Shown here one piece after another: positions 8,405 to 16,216 of a stretch of DNA of 64,000 nucleotides; within the stretch, counting starts at the first letter, position 1, and the number at the start of each line of letters is the position of its first letter. The stretch is from Bacillota bacterium. GTDB taxonomy: Bacteria; Bacillota; Clostridia; Christensenellales; CAG-917. Location of the stretch: contig JAMPEA010000001.1 of assembly GCA_023665365.1 (NCBI GenBank), positions 1 to 64,000 of the forward strand, in the 5' to 3' direction. The position numbers and the translations under genes are program-made. A model generated the notes under the pieces. That model did not search any database. It was not told where the DNA came from and saw only the letters and a program-made list of their open reading frames with translations.

Positions 8405-8887
8405 ATGAAATGTATTTATTGCGGTTGCATAGACAGTAAAGTTGTGGATTCCCGTCAAAACGAGGACGGCACTTCCATTCGTCGCCGTAGGGAATGTGTT
8501 GAATGCGGCAAGCGCTTTACAACGTATGAAACGGTCGAGAGCACGCCTATTCTCGTTATAAAAAAGGACGGCTCGCGTCAAATGTTCGATATTAACAAGG
8601 TCAAAATCGGCATAATGAAGTCCTGCGAAAAGCGTCCTATCTCTATGACGAGCATAGACAAATTGGTCGGCGACATACAGCGTACGGTGCTCAACTCGCT
8701 TGATCAGGAAGTCCCATCGACGTACATAGGCGATTTGGTTATGGAAGGCTTGAAAAATATCGACGAAGTTGCGTACGTGCGTTACGCCTCGGTGCACAGG
8801 CAGTTTAGAGATATAAACACTCTGCTTGACGAGATAGAAAGCCTCGTAAAGCTAAAAGCCGAACGCGATGCCGCTAAAAAGGAATAA
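8405..8887 (+). CDS. nrdR: Transcriptional repressor NrdR
   Basis: Nucleotide-sensing repressor of ribonucleotide reductase genes. The N-terminal zinc ribbon has Cys3/Cys6 and Cys31/Cys34, followed by basic RRRRE and the ATP-cone domain from about residue 49 (ILVIKKDGSRQMFD). The 160-residue length is near the family norm. ATG 8405 follows the ribosome-binding site GAAAGAGG. In Clostridia nrdR commonly sits next to the sigE-sigG-ymxH block, as here. No ribonucleotide reductase gene is in the window. Confidence 0.96.
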   Translation: MKCIYCGCIDSKVVDSRQNEDGTSIRRRRECVECGKRFTTYETVESTPILVIKKDGSRQMFDINKVKIGIMKSCEKRPISMTSIDKLVGDIQRTVLNSLDQEVPSTYIGDLVMEGLKNIDEVAYVRYASVHRQFRDINTLLDEIESLVKLKAERDAAKKE

Positions 8888-8944
8888 TCCGCGATATTCA
8901 CGCGCGATTATATTACAAAAGCAGTCGAAGTACGTATGAAAACG

Positions 8945-8976
8945 ATAAGCGCCTTGTAAAAGGGCGCTTATTTTAT
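8945..8976 (+). terminator. Terminator after nrdR
   Basis: Nine-bp stem ATAAGCGCC/GGCGCTTAT followed by a T-rich run; it lies between the convergent nrdR and sigK and may serve both. Confidence 0.75.
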
Positions 8977-9671
8977 AAATATAATTCCTCTTGCGAAACG
9001 TGTTCCTTGATTTTTTCGAGCGCCTTTTTTTCTATCCTCGAAACGTAGGAGCGCGATATGTTAAACAGCGCGGCGACCTCTCGCTGGGTGAGTGCACTCG
9101 TGCCGCCAAGACCGTAGCGCATGCGGATTATCTCGTACTCGCGCTCGTCGAGGACGGCTTTTGTGATTTTCAGCAGTCTTTCCATAAGGATATTGTTTTC
9201 CACGTCGTCAATGACGGAGCAGTCGTCGGACAGCATATCGAGTATGGTCAACTCGTTGCCATCCTTATCTACGCCGATAGGGTCGTTCAGCGACACGTTG
9301 GAGCGGTGCTTTTTGGACGTGCGCATAGTCATGAGTATCTCGTTTTCTATACACCTCGACGCATAAGTCGCAAGTTGAGTGCCTTTGTCGGGCTTGAAAC
9401 TTTCAAGAGCTTTGATAAGTCCGATTGAGCCTATCGAGATAAGTTCGTCGTTGTCGCCGTAGTTCGTATATTTTTTTGCGATGTGCGCGACGAGTCTCAG
9501 ATTGTGCTTGATAAGTATTTCTTTTGCCTCCTTATCGCCGTTGGCGTAGGCGACAAGGTATTCGTGTTCCTTTTCTTTGGAGAGTGGCTTTGGAAATGAA
9601 CTTTTTTCCGTCACATAGGAAGAAAATATGATTAGGTTTTTTAAAAGAATCATCAAACTGTCCAAAGCCAT
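8973..9671 (-). CDS. sigK: Sporulation sigma factor sigma-K (uninterrupted gene)
   Basis: Late mother-cell sigma factor. The N terminus (LKNLIIFSSYV then FPKPLS) matches the hydrophobic pro-sequence that SpoIVFB removes, and regions 2 (NLRLVAHIAKKY...ELISIGSIGLIKALESF) and 4 (LTQREVAALFNISRSYVSRIEKK) are complete. The gene is whole: no skin-like element splits it, so no excision is needed. ATG 9671 has GGAGGG at good spacing. Upstream, CATAAAAT resembles a sigma-E -10 element, but no clear -35 accompanies it. The divergent neighbour is spoIVB, whose product triggers pro-sigma-K processing. Confidence 0.95.
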   Translation of the reverse strand: MALDSLMILLKNLIIFSSYVTEKSSFPKPLSKEKEHEYLVAYANGDKEAKEILIKHNLRLVAHIAKKYTNYGDNDELISIGSIGLIKALESFKPDKGTQLATYASRCIENEILMTMRTSKKHRSNVSLNDPIGVDKDGNELTILDMLSDDCSVIDDVENNILMERLLKITKAVLDEREYEIIRMRYGLGGTSALTQREVAALFNISRSYVSRIEKKALEKIKEHVSQEELYL

Positions 9672-9734
9672 TTAAGCCCTCCAAGTTGTATATTTTATGC
9701 CGACAAAATTAAAAGTTGACAAAATAGGGTAAAA

Positions 9735-9741
9735 TTCGACA
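9735..9741 (-). promoter_or_regulatory. Possible Spo0A box between sigK and spoIVB
   Basis: TTCGACA, the exact complement of the 0A box TGTCGAA, lies in the divergent gap. Suggestive only. Confidence 0.25.
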
Positions 9742-9807
9742 ATTCCGAAATTTAAATTTACAGTTATTTACACGTAAAATTTCAGTCGATAGACTTATGC
9801 TAATCGT

Positions 9808-10986
9808 ATGCAATACTCAGACGAAATCAACAATCACAGCGGACGGAGAAAAGATTATAAGAAAATTATACTTATACTGTTTATCTGCCTTTTTGCAGTT
9901 GTAATGGGTGTAACTATTACAAAAAACGACGCAAATTATAATACTGACAGCGTTAATAATGAAAATATTGTCAATACTACGGGTGTTAGGCGAATGCTTG
10001 TCAATAAAGTCGATAAAGCTGTTTTAAACGATAACGTGTACGTAAAAATCGGCGGAACGCCTATCGGCATATCAGTAAACGCGGGCGGGCTTATCGTCAT
10101 CGGACAAAGCGAGGTCGTCACCGAAAACGGAACGGCAGACCCCGCATCCAAATCGGGCTTGCAGGTCGGCGACGTTATACGTTCTATAAACGGCGAGGAT
10201 TTAACTTCGATTTACCAGCTTAAAAAAATCTTGGAAACCGCAGAGGGGGCGGTCAAACTCTCCGTTATGCGCGACGGGCAGGCGTTCGATACGTATATAA
10301 CTCCCGCGCTCGATAAACTGACGGGGCAAAATCGGCTCGGACTGATGCTCAAAGAGGATATAGGAGGGGTCGGCACGCTCACGTTCGTTACGCAAGACGG
10401 ACATTTCGGCGCACTCGGTCACTATATAGCAGACGCCGAAAGCGGACTTTCCTACGAGCTCAATTCGGGACACATATATTCCACAAGCATTGACGGAGTA
10501 GTAAAAGGCGAACGCGGAAAAGCTGGCGGTCTCGTCGCGGACGTAAACAGACTGTCCGCTCCGATAGGCGATATAAATCAAAACACCGACATAGGTATTT
10601 ACGGCACTTTCAGCGCAGACAGCGACGGAGAACTGTATAAAATCGCCGCTAAGGGCGAAGCTATGATAGGACCTGCCAAAGTTTTGACTACCGTTGACGG
10701 CACGCAACCTAAGTTCTACGACATAGATATAGTAAAGGTGGTGTCTCAAAGCGAGGCGGGCGAAAAGGGAATGGTCATTGCCGTCCGCGATAAGGAACTG
10801 CTTGAAAAGACGGGCGGAATCGTGCAGGGAATGAGCGGCAGTCCCATAGTGCAAAACGGAGTTTTGATAGGCGCAGTCACGCACGTATTCGTACAAGACT
10901 CCACTCGCGGATACGCAGTGCACAGTAGGTTTATGTACGATTACGCGATAAGTTCTAATGAGTCGGCTTTTATAGAAGCGGCATAA
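9808..10986 (+). CDS. spoIVB: SpoIVB signalling serine peptidase (S55)
   Basis: Secreted by the forespore into the intermembrane space, where it cleaves SpoIVFA and so starts sigma-K activation. A single N-terminal membrane anchor (about residues 19-36) is followed by a PDZ domain (about 90-170) and the S55 peptidase domain. The catalytic triad by alignment is His205 (GALGHY), Asp328 and Ser343 (GMSGSP). In Bacillus and many Clostridia full-length spo0A comes next; here the following gene encodes only a Spo0A DNA-binding domain on the other strand. A strong terminator follows at 11066. Confidence 0.95.
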   Translation: MQYSDEINNHSGRRKDYKKIILILFICLFAVVMGVTITKNDANYNTDSVNNENIVNTTGVRRMLVNKVDKAVLNDNVYVKIGGTPIGISVNAGGLIVIGQSEVVTENGTADPASKSGLQVGDVIRSINGEDLTSIYQLKKILETAEGAVKLSVMRDGQAFDTYITPALDKLTGQNRLGLMLKEDIGGVGTLTFVTQDGHFGALGHYIADAESGLSYELNSGHIYSTSIDGVVKGERGKAGGLVADVNRLSAPIGDINQNTDIGIYGTFSADSDGELYKIAAKGEAMIGPAKVLTTVDGTQPKFYDIDIVKVVSQSEAGEKGMVIAVRDKELLEKTGGIVQGMSGSPIVQNGVLIGAVTHVFVQDSTRGYAVHSRFMYDYAISSNESAFIEAA

Positions 10987-11065
10987 GAACGCAACCGTAT
11001 CTTTACGTCATTCGACGGGAGATTTTGCGTCAAGATATATTTTGTCACACTACGCATTGTGACAG

Positions 11066-11096
11066 GGAAAAAGCAACCTAATCGGTTGCTTTTTCC
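11066..11096. terminator. Bidirectional terminator between spoIVB and the Spo0A-C gene
   Basis: Thirteen-bp perfect stem GGAAAAAGCAACC/GGTTGCTTTTTCC with a five-base loop; the A and T runs in the stem allow it to act on both strands. Confidence 0.85.
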
Positions 11097-11135
11097 GTCC
11101 GAGAGGGATACATATGCGGCAAAATGACGATAAAA

Positions 11136-11471
11136 TCAATATATTCTTTCAAGCGCGGTGAGCACAAACTGCTTATTTGTGGGCTTTCCCTTGTTTTCGT
11201 CGAGCGTTTCGCCGAACTCGCGGTAGAGAGTATCGACGTTTCCTCTGAGCCAAGCGGAGGATATTGCGTTTTGAATATCCTTTTCCACGCTTGCGGCGTC
11301 TACTCCGAACTCCCGCGACAGCAGAGGGTATCCGCTGTATTTGAGCGGAAGTATCTCGCCGCCGTCCATAGCGTACTCGATTAGTCTGCTAAGCAGCGAA
11401 TAGCCCTTTAAGTTGGGCTGAAATCCTAATTGCAACAGATATTTTTTAGCTTTTATTTCGTTCTCTTTCAC
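11136..11471 (-). CDS. Stand-alone Spo0A C-terminal DNA-binding domain protein
   Basis: About 111 residues that align along their whole length with the effector domain of Spo0A: LGFQPNLKGYSLL, then DAASVEKDIQNAISSAW (recognition helix region), RGNVDTLYREFG and KPTNKQFV. There is no receiver domain and no aspartate to phosphorylate. I chose the GTG at 11471; a TTG at 11495 is in frame, but a TGCTATAAT promoter lies inside that extension. The -10 ends seven bases before the GTG and no ribosome-binding site is present, so the mRNA may be leaderless. It could compete with or replace Spo0A at 0A boxes. Whether a full spo0A exists elsewhere cannot be seen here. Confidence 0.88.
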   Translation of the reverse strand: MKENEIKAKKYLLQLGFQPNLKGYSLLSRLIEYAMDGGEILPLKYSGYPLLSREFGVDAASVEKDIQNAISSAWLRGNVDTLYREFGETLDENKGKPTNKQFVLTALERIY

Positions 11472-11478
11472 AGGAAAA

Positions 11479-11506
11479 ATTATAGCATACGCCAAGAGCG
11501 ATACAA
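11479..11506 (-). promoter_or_regulatory. Extended -10 promoter of the Spo0A-C gene
   Basis: On the minus strand, TTGTAT, a 16-bp spacer, then TGCTATAAT. The expected transcription start falls at or next to the GTG at 11471. Confidence 0.6.
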
Positions 11507-11583
11507 TCTGAAAAATTCTTACTGTTTTGTATGTGTTTGACCCATTTTGTCATAATATCTCGCAATGGCGAGTAAGATAGGAT

Positions 11584-12174
11584 ATGTCAACTTTGCGCAC
11601 AAGAATGATAGCCTCGTCGTTGCAGACTTTCTTTGAAAAAAACAAGAAAGTGATTATCTCTGCGACCGTGCTTTTTATCGTGGGAATAATCGTGGGAATT
11701 ACGTACGCGCTAAGAGCGGTGGACGGTTCGTTTGAGCGGGTTATACGCTCCGAGGTGGAGACGGGTGCGGCAAAGGTATTTTTTTTCTCCCTGCTCGGGA
11801 TTATAGGCGGCTACGCGATTATTCTGATATCGGGCGTAAACAATAAAACTGTATTTTTGATTTGCATTCCGTTTACTGTGCTCGGATTTTTTCTCGGCAA
11901 ATATTCCTGCGCGCTCGTAGGCAGATATGAGGGCTTCGGGGTACTCAATCTGCTGTTGGTGTATCTGCCGTTTTTCCTTATAACATTCGTCTTGATGGTG
12001 ATAGCGTCTGCCGCCGTTCTGTCTGCGGGCTGTACGGATTACAGCGCAAACTCCTCGCTCAAACCGTCGTTTGTGAAAACTCTTAAAATACTCGGAATAA
12101 ACGCCGCGTGTTCGCTCGTTTTGTTTTTGATAGTAGGCTCGATAACGGGAGTAATAATAGTTTCGCTGTTCTGA
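11584..12174 (+). CDS. SpoIIM-like integral membrane protein
   Basis: A 196-residue protein with about five membrane helices (near 22-42, 66-86, 88-108, 120-150 and 172-195) and short basic loops. Length, helix pattern and place, between spoIVB and a dacF-type carboxypeptidase, resemble stage II sporulation protein M, a part of the DMP wall-remodelling complex in engulfment. Sequence similarity is weak by eye, so the family call is tentative. Upstream, CATAATAT vaguely resembles a sigma-E -10 element. A different small membrane protein remains possible. Confidence 0.5.
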   Translation: MSTLRTRMIASSLQTFFEKNKKVIISATVLFIVGIIVGITYALRAVDGSFERVIRSEVETGAAKVFFFSLLGIIGGYAIILISGVNNKTVFLICIPFTVLGFFLGKYSCALVGRYEGFGVLNLLLVYLPFFLITFVLMVIASAAVLSAGCTDYSANSSLKPSFVKTLKILGINAACSLVLFLIVGSITGVIIVSLF

Positions 12175-12219
12175 GCAAAAGTTGAATTCCAATTAAATAA
12201 TCTCGCGCATTTCGCGTCG

Positions 12220-12244
12220 ATACGGCTTGTTCCGTATATTTTTT
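12220..12244 (+). terminator. Weak terminator after the SpoIIM-like gene
   Basis: Six-bp stem ATACGG/CCGTAT with a six-base loop, followed by six T residues. Confidence 0.5.
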
Positions 12245-12286
12245 CCTTATTGAGGTATGCTATGAAAAAAGAAATGCGAGGGCATT

Positions 12287-13483
12287 ATGAAAAATTTAAA
12301 ATTATCTCTTATGTCAATCTCGGTCGTAGCGATGTTTGTGATAGCGGCGGCGCTTGCGTCGTTCGCGTCGATGGCGACTACGCTTGTCGCAGATGCCGCA
12401 ACCGATTTTAAAGGCGTAGGCAAATCGGCATATCTTATGGATTATGGCACGGGTACGGTCATCTATTCGCGCAACGAAAACGAGCGACTTCCGATAGCGA
12501 GTATGATGAAAATTATGACCGCGCTTTTGACTTTCGAGGCGGTGGAGCGCGGCGACGTTACGCTTGACGACGACGTTGCCGTGAGCGAAAACGCGGCGTC
12601 GATGGGCGGCTCGCAAGTGTTTTTAGACGCTGATACTACTCATAAACTCGGCGATTTATTGCGCACGGTCATCGTAGCGTCGGCAAACGACAGTTGTGTT
12701 GCGCTCGCGGAGCATATCGAAGGCAGTGTAGGCGGATTTGTAGCCAAGATGAATGCACGCGCAAAGGAACTCGGAATGGTAAATACCTCTTTTAAAAACT
12801 GTACGGGTCTGCCTGCCGCAGAGGCGTATTCGAGCGCGAAAGACGTTTCGATTATGTTTGCCGAGCTGTTAAAGTATCCTAAATACTTCGACTATGCAAA
12901 GGTTTGGCTTGAAGACTACGAACACCCCGACGGCAGAAAGACAACTATAACAAATACCAATAAGCTCGTAAAATTTTACGAGGGATGCGACGGCGGAAAG
13001 ACAGGTTACACCAACGAGGCGAAATTCTGTCTGTCGGCAACCGCAATGCGCCAAAATATGAGGGTCATTGCCGTAATTATAGGCGCGGACAGCTCCAAAA
13101 TCCGCAATGCCGCGGTAAGCGCAATGTTCGATTACGCGTTTGCAAATTACAGCAATCAAATTCTGCTTAAAGCGGGCGAAAACGTAGATAACGACGTTGA
13201 AGTCTTGGGCGGAAAACAAAACCACGTAGCTCTCACGGTCGAGCGAGACGTTGCGCAGTTTATGTCGAGGCAGGATAGCGGAGATTACGAGCTTAAATAC
13301 GATTTGCCGAGCAACGTAAAAGCTCCCGTCAAACTCGGCGATAAGGTGGGCAAGGTATATCTTGTCAAAGACGGCGTAATCGTAAGCGAGACGAACGTAG
13401 TTGCAAACGAAACCGTTGAGCGTATGAGCTTGTTCGACGCGATAGGCATAATCGGAAAGCACTGGTCCACGCAAGTAAAATAG
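12287..13483 (+). CDS. dacF: D-alanyl-D-alanine carboxypeptidase, DacF type
   Basis: Penicillin-binding protein of peptidase family S11 that trims the terminal D-Ala of peptidoglycan pentapeptides outside the membrane. It has a signal peptide of about 37 residues ending near DAA, the S-M-M-K motif at 72-75, S-A-N at 132-134 and K-T-G at 238-240, plus a C-terminal beta domain. Length (398) fits DacF/DacA. Its place next to spoIVB and a SpoIIM-like gene suggests the sporulation-linked DacF, which tunes cortex cross-linking. A short GGG-containing ribosome-binding site precedes the ATG. Confidence 0.9.
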   Translation: MKNLKLSLMSISVVAMFVIAAALASFASMATTLVADAATDFKGVGKSAYLMDYGTGTVIYSRNENERLPIASMMKIMTALLTFEAVERGDVTLDDDVAVSENAASMGGSQVFLDADTTHKLGDLLRTVIVASANDSCVALAEHIEGSVGGFVAKMNARAKELGMVNTSFKNCTGLPAAEAYSSAKDVSIMFAELLKYPKYFDYAKVWLEDYEHPDGRKTTITNTNKLVKFYEGCDGGKTGYTNEAKFCLSATAMRQNMRVIAVIIGADSSKIRNAAVSAMFDYAFANYSNQILLKAGENVDNDVEVLGGKQNHVALTVERDVAQFMSRQDSGDYELKYDLPSNVKAPVKLGDKVGKVYLVKDGVIVSETNVVANETVERMSLFDAIGIIGKHWSTQVK

Positions 13484-13518
13484 TGCGTTAGAACACTTAA
13501 AATAAATATCCATTATGC

Positions 13519-13558
13519 AATCGGGCGACGGCAAAGCATATCCGTCGCCCGATTATAT
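13519..13558 (+). terminator. Terminator after dacF
   Basis: Thirteen-bp perfect stem AATCGGGCGACGG/CCGTCGCCCGATT with a ten-base loop; the T run is short. Confidence 0.7.
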
Positions 13559-13586
13559 TTACTAAATTTATCAAAAGGGAATTGCT

Positions 13587-13615
13587 TTGACAATTTTTTA
13601 CGCGCGTGATATAAT
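13587..13615 (+). promoter_or_regulatory. Consensus promoter of scpA-scpB
   Basis: TTGACA at 13587-13592, a 17-bp spacer and TATAAT at 13610-13615: a perfect sigma-A match 28 bases before scpA. Confidence 0.9.
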
Positions 13616-13643
13616 GCTATTGTTTTGATAATTACTTTACGTT

Positions 13644-14561
13644 ATGCGAGAAGATATGGCGACGACTGACGACGTTATCACTGCCGTTCAAAATACGGAC
13701 GAAAACAATATTTCCGTTCTCTCCGAAAGCGATTCGGAGAGTTCCGCATTGCCGTCCGCGGGTTTGGGCGTGGACTTTCTCGTCGAAAAGCCGAAGATTG
13801 TATATAAGCTCAGTGATTACGAAGGTCCTATCGAGTTGCTTTACGAGCTGATTAAGGCGGCTAAAATCCCGATAGAGGATATTTTTATTTCGGACATTAC
13901 AAGTCAATACGTACAGATTATAAAGGATACCCCGAAGGAGGAGCTCGATTACGATTACGCGGGCGACTTTATATCTATGGCGGCAGAGTTGATTTATCTC
14001 AAATCCGTGCGCACTTTGCCTAAGGACGACGAGGAAAACGACGGCGACAACGGCGAGGACGAGCATCAACAGCTCATCAACAAGATAAAGCAGTATGCTT
14101 TAATAAGAGAGAAGAGCGAAAAGTTGAGGGATATAGAAACCATCAATCGCTTTTACCGTCCGCCTACGTATACCGATAAGGATTACCGCGTCGCGCTCGT
14201 AAACTTTTCGTTGCCCAAGCTCGTCGAAGCGTTTGCAAAAGTGCTTGCCAACGCCGACAAGCACGAGAGGGAAATCATTCCCAAAAAAGTTATGAAGGAC
14301 AGGTTCTCCGTCCACGAGCAGATGCAACATATAAGTATGATGATTGCCGTGCGCGGAGAAATGAAATTTACCGAAATATTCGAGCCCGACTACGATAAGT
14401 CTGACATAGTGACTACTTTCCTCGCAATGTTGGAACTGCTTAAATACGGCAGACTTCGCGCCGTGCAGGAAGAAGTGTTCGGCGAGATAATCATATCGGC
14501 GGTCGAGGGCACGGATAATTTGCCTATTGAGTTTGAGGAGGGCGACGATGGAAAATATTGA
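13644..14561 (+). CDS. scpA: Segregation and condensation protein ScpA
   Basis: Kleisin subunit of the SMC-ScpAB condensin. The conserved N-terminal SMC-neck-binding part (YEGPIELLYELIKAAKIPIEDIFISDI) begins near residue 57, and a C-terminal winged helix ends the protein. About 50 extra, acidic, Ser-rich residues precede the conserved part. ATG 13644 is used; ATG 13656 is possible and neither has a clear ribosome-binding site. The gene overlaps scpB by 14 bases. Confidence 0.94.
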   Translation: MREDMATTDDVITAVQNTDENNISVLSESDSESSALPSAGLGVDFLVEKPKIVYKLSDYEGPIELLYELIKAAKIPIEDIFISDITSQYVQIIKDTPKEELDYDYAGDFISMAAELIYLKSVRTLPKDDEENDGDNGEDEHQQLINKIKQYALIREKSEKLRDIETINRFYRPPTYTDKDYRVALVNFSLPKLVEAFAKVLANADKHEREIIPKKVMKDRFSVHEQMQHISMMIAVRGEMKFTEIFEPDYDKSDIVTTFLAMLELLKYGRLRAVQEEVFGEIIISAVEGTDNLPIEFEEGDDGKY

Positions 14562-15267
14562 TAAAGTCGTTGAAGCCATTATCTTTGCAAGCGGAACTCC
14601 CATTGCAAAGGCGGATATTTGTCAAAAAGTGCCGGAGCTTACCACGCAGAAGTTGAACGGCATAGTTAAAACGCTTTGCAAGCGATATAGCGACGACAGC
14701 GGCATAGTCCTTGCCGAGTTCAACGGCAAACTGCAATTCATGTCCAATCCAAAGTACGGCGACACCGTTGCCGACGTGCTTACGCCGCTAAAAGAAAAGG
14801 AACTTACAAAGACCTTGCTCGAAGTGCTGGCGACGGTGGCGTATAAACAGCCGATTACGAGGCTCGAAATCGACGATATGAGAGGGGGAACGAACTCCGA
14901 ATACGCTTTGTCCGCACTGCTAAAAGCGGGCTTGGTCGAGGCGGTTGGAAGAAAGGACACCGTCGGTCGTCCCTTGCTTTACGGCACTACGGACGAATTT
15001 TTGAAAAAGTTCCAGCTGACGGAGATTGACGACTTGCCGGATTACTCCGAAGTCCTCGAAAAACTTATGCTCATCAACAGCGAAACGCAGGCGACCCTGT
15101 TCCATACGCGCAGTATCCTCAACGATGAGAACGCCGAGAACGCGACAGAGGTGCAAGAGGAAGCCGCCTCCGACGCAGAGGGCGACGACGCATCGCAGGA
15201 AAATATCGACGACGGGATTGAAATTCCTGATTTTCTTGCCGGCGACGAGGTGGAAATCTACGATTGA
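14548..15267 (+). CDS. scpB: Segregation and condensation protein ScpB
   Basis: Winged-helix partner of ScpA that dimerises and regulates the condensin complex. Two winged-helix domains span about residues 1-165 (NIDKVVEAIIFASGTP at the start; YKQPITRLEIDDMRG in the second). An acidic tail of about 60 residues follows. ATG 14548 has AGGAGG four bases upstream, inside the end of scpA, so I prefer it to in-frame starts further 5'. A terminator follows. Confidence 0.95.
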   Translation: MENIDKVVEAIIFASGTPIAKADICQKVPELTTQKLNGIVKTLCKRYSDDSGIVLAEFNGKLQFMSNPKYGDTVADVLTPLKEKELTKTLLEVLATVAYKQPITRLEIDDMRGGTNSEYALSALLKAGLVEAVGRKDTVGRPLLYGTTDEFLKKFQLTEIDDLPDYSEVLEKLMLINSETQATLFHTRSILNDENAENATEVQEEAASDAEGDDASQENIDDGIEIPDFLAGDEVEIYD

Positions 15268-15296
15268 GCTACGCATGCTGGCATAAAATTTGATTT

Positions 15297-15320
15297 AAGA
15301 CGGATTTTTCCGTCTTTTTT
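15297..15320 (+). terminator. Terminator after scpB
   Basis: AAGACGGA/TCCGTCTT stem with TTTT loop, followed by a run of T. Confidence 0.85.
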
Positions 15321-15363
15321 CTTATCCTTTAATATAAATTGAATTTTTACGCAAAATAGTAGC

Positions 15364-15870
15364 GTGACTATTGCTGTTATGGGATTTTTAGTTGCGGTGC
15401 AGTTGTTGATCGCGATGCTGTTTTATCCGCTTAGAATAGGCGCATACGGGCACGTATCGCTCGCCCGCGACAAAATAGACTTAAATGTAACCGTGCTGGG
15501 ACTGTCGATAGCGCGACTGCGCGTAAAAAGAGAAAGCGGACGCTTCAAACTGCTTGTCAACGGAAAGCCGTTCAAGACGGATAAAAAAATATCCGTCGGA
15601 CAGCTTAAAAGCATAGGTCGGCAGTATAAAATCGAGGGACTGAAACTAAGAGGAAGCCTGCTTGCGCTCATCGGCACGCAAGACGCAAAAAATACAGCGA
15701 TGCTGTGCGCGCTCGCAAACGCGATAGCTCAGCCTTTGTCGCAAGGCTTCAACGCGTATACGGCTATAACCTCGGATACGTTTGAAATAGACGGCAGAGT
15801 AAATATAAAAATAAACCTTCTGCAAATCGCAAGTTTGGCGTTTGCGGGATTGAGAGGTAGCAATGGATAA
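15364..15870 (+). CDS. YtfI-like (DUF2953) protein
   Basis: A 168-residue protein with one N-terminal membrane helix (about residues 4-22) and a mostly beta, basic remainder (IDLNVTVLGLSIARLRV). Proteins of the DUF2953/YtfI type sit directly upstream of ytfJ in Bacillus and Clostridia, and this gene overlaps ytfJ by eight bases. It is shorter than Bacillus YtfI. Biochemical role unknown; linked to sporulation only through its neighbour. The GTG at 15364 lacks a good ribosome-binding site; ATG 15379 is an alternative. Confidence 0.6.
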   Translation: MTIAVMGFLVAVQLLIAMLFYPLRIGAYGHVSLARDKIDLNVTVLGLSIARLRVKRESGRFKLLVNGKPFKTDKKISVGQLKSIGRQYKIEGLKLRGSLLALIGTQDAKNTAMLCALANAIAQPLSQGFNAYTAITSDTFEIDGRVNIKINLLQIASLAFAGLRGSNG

Positions 15871-16213
15871 TCTCGATGAAGTGTTGAAAAGAACTTTGGA
15901 CAGCGTAAGATACGCCGCCGAAAACGACGACGTAATCGGCAAGCCGTTCGTAACGTCAGACGGCACCGTCATAATGTCTGTCAATAAGCTAAGCTATGGC
16001 TTTGTAGTTGGCGGAGGGGAGTACGGCGAACCCAAAAATAATTTGCCTGCTTATCCTTATAGCGCGGTGTCGGGCGGAGGAGTTACTTTGACTCCGATAG
16101 GATTTTTGATATGCGGGCGCGAAAAACGATTCGTAAGCGTCGATAAAGAAGGCGGCGCAAATAAATGGGTCGAGCTTTTGGGCAATATCATCGAAACGAT
16201 AAAGAAGGATTGA
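15863..16213 (+). CDS. ytfJ: YtfJ/GerW-family sporulation protein
   Basis: Small protein (116 residues) of the GerW family, required for normal germination in Bacillus. The hallmark glycine-rich stretch (GFVVGGGEYG, then AVSGGGVTLTPIGFLI) fills the middle. The ATG follows GAGAGGT and overlaps the YtfI-like gene. It lies four bases before a D-Ala-D-Ala carboxypeptidase, a frequent arrangement in Clostridia. The family's molecular function is not settled. Confidence 0.9.
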   Translation: MDNLDEVLKRTLDSVRYAAENDDVIGKPFVTSDGTVIMSVNKLSYGFVVGGGEYGEPKNNLPAYPYSAVSGGGVTLTPIGFLICGREKRFVSVDKEGGANKWVELLGNIIETIKKD

Positions 16214-16216
16214 CTG

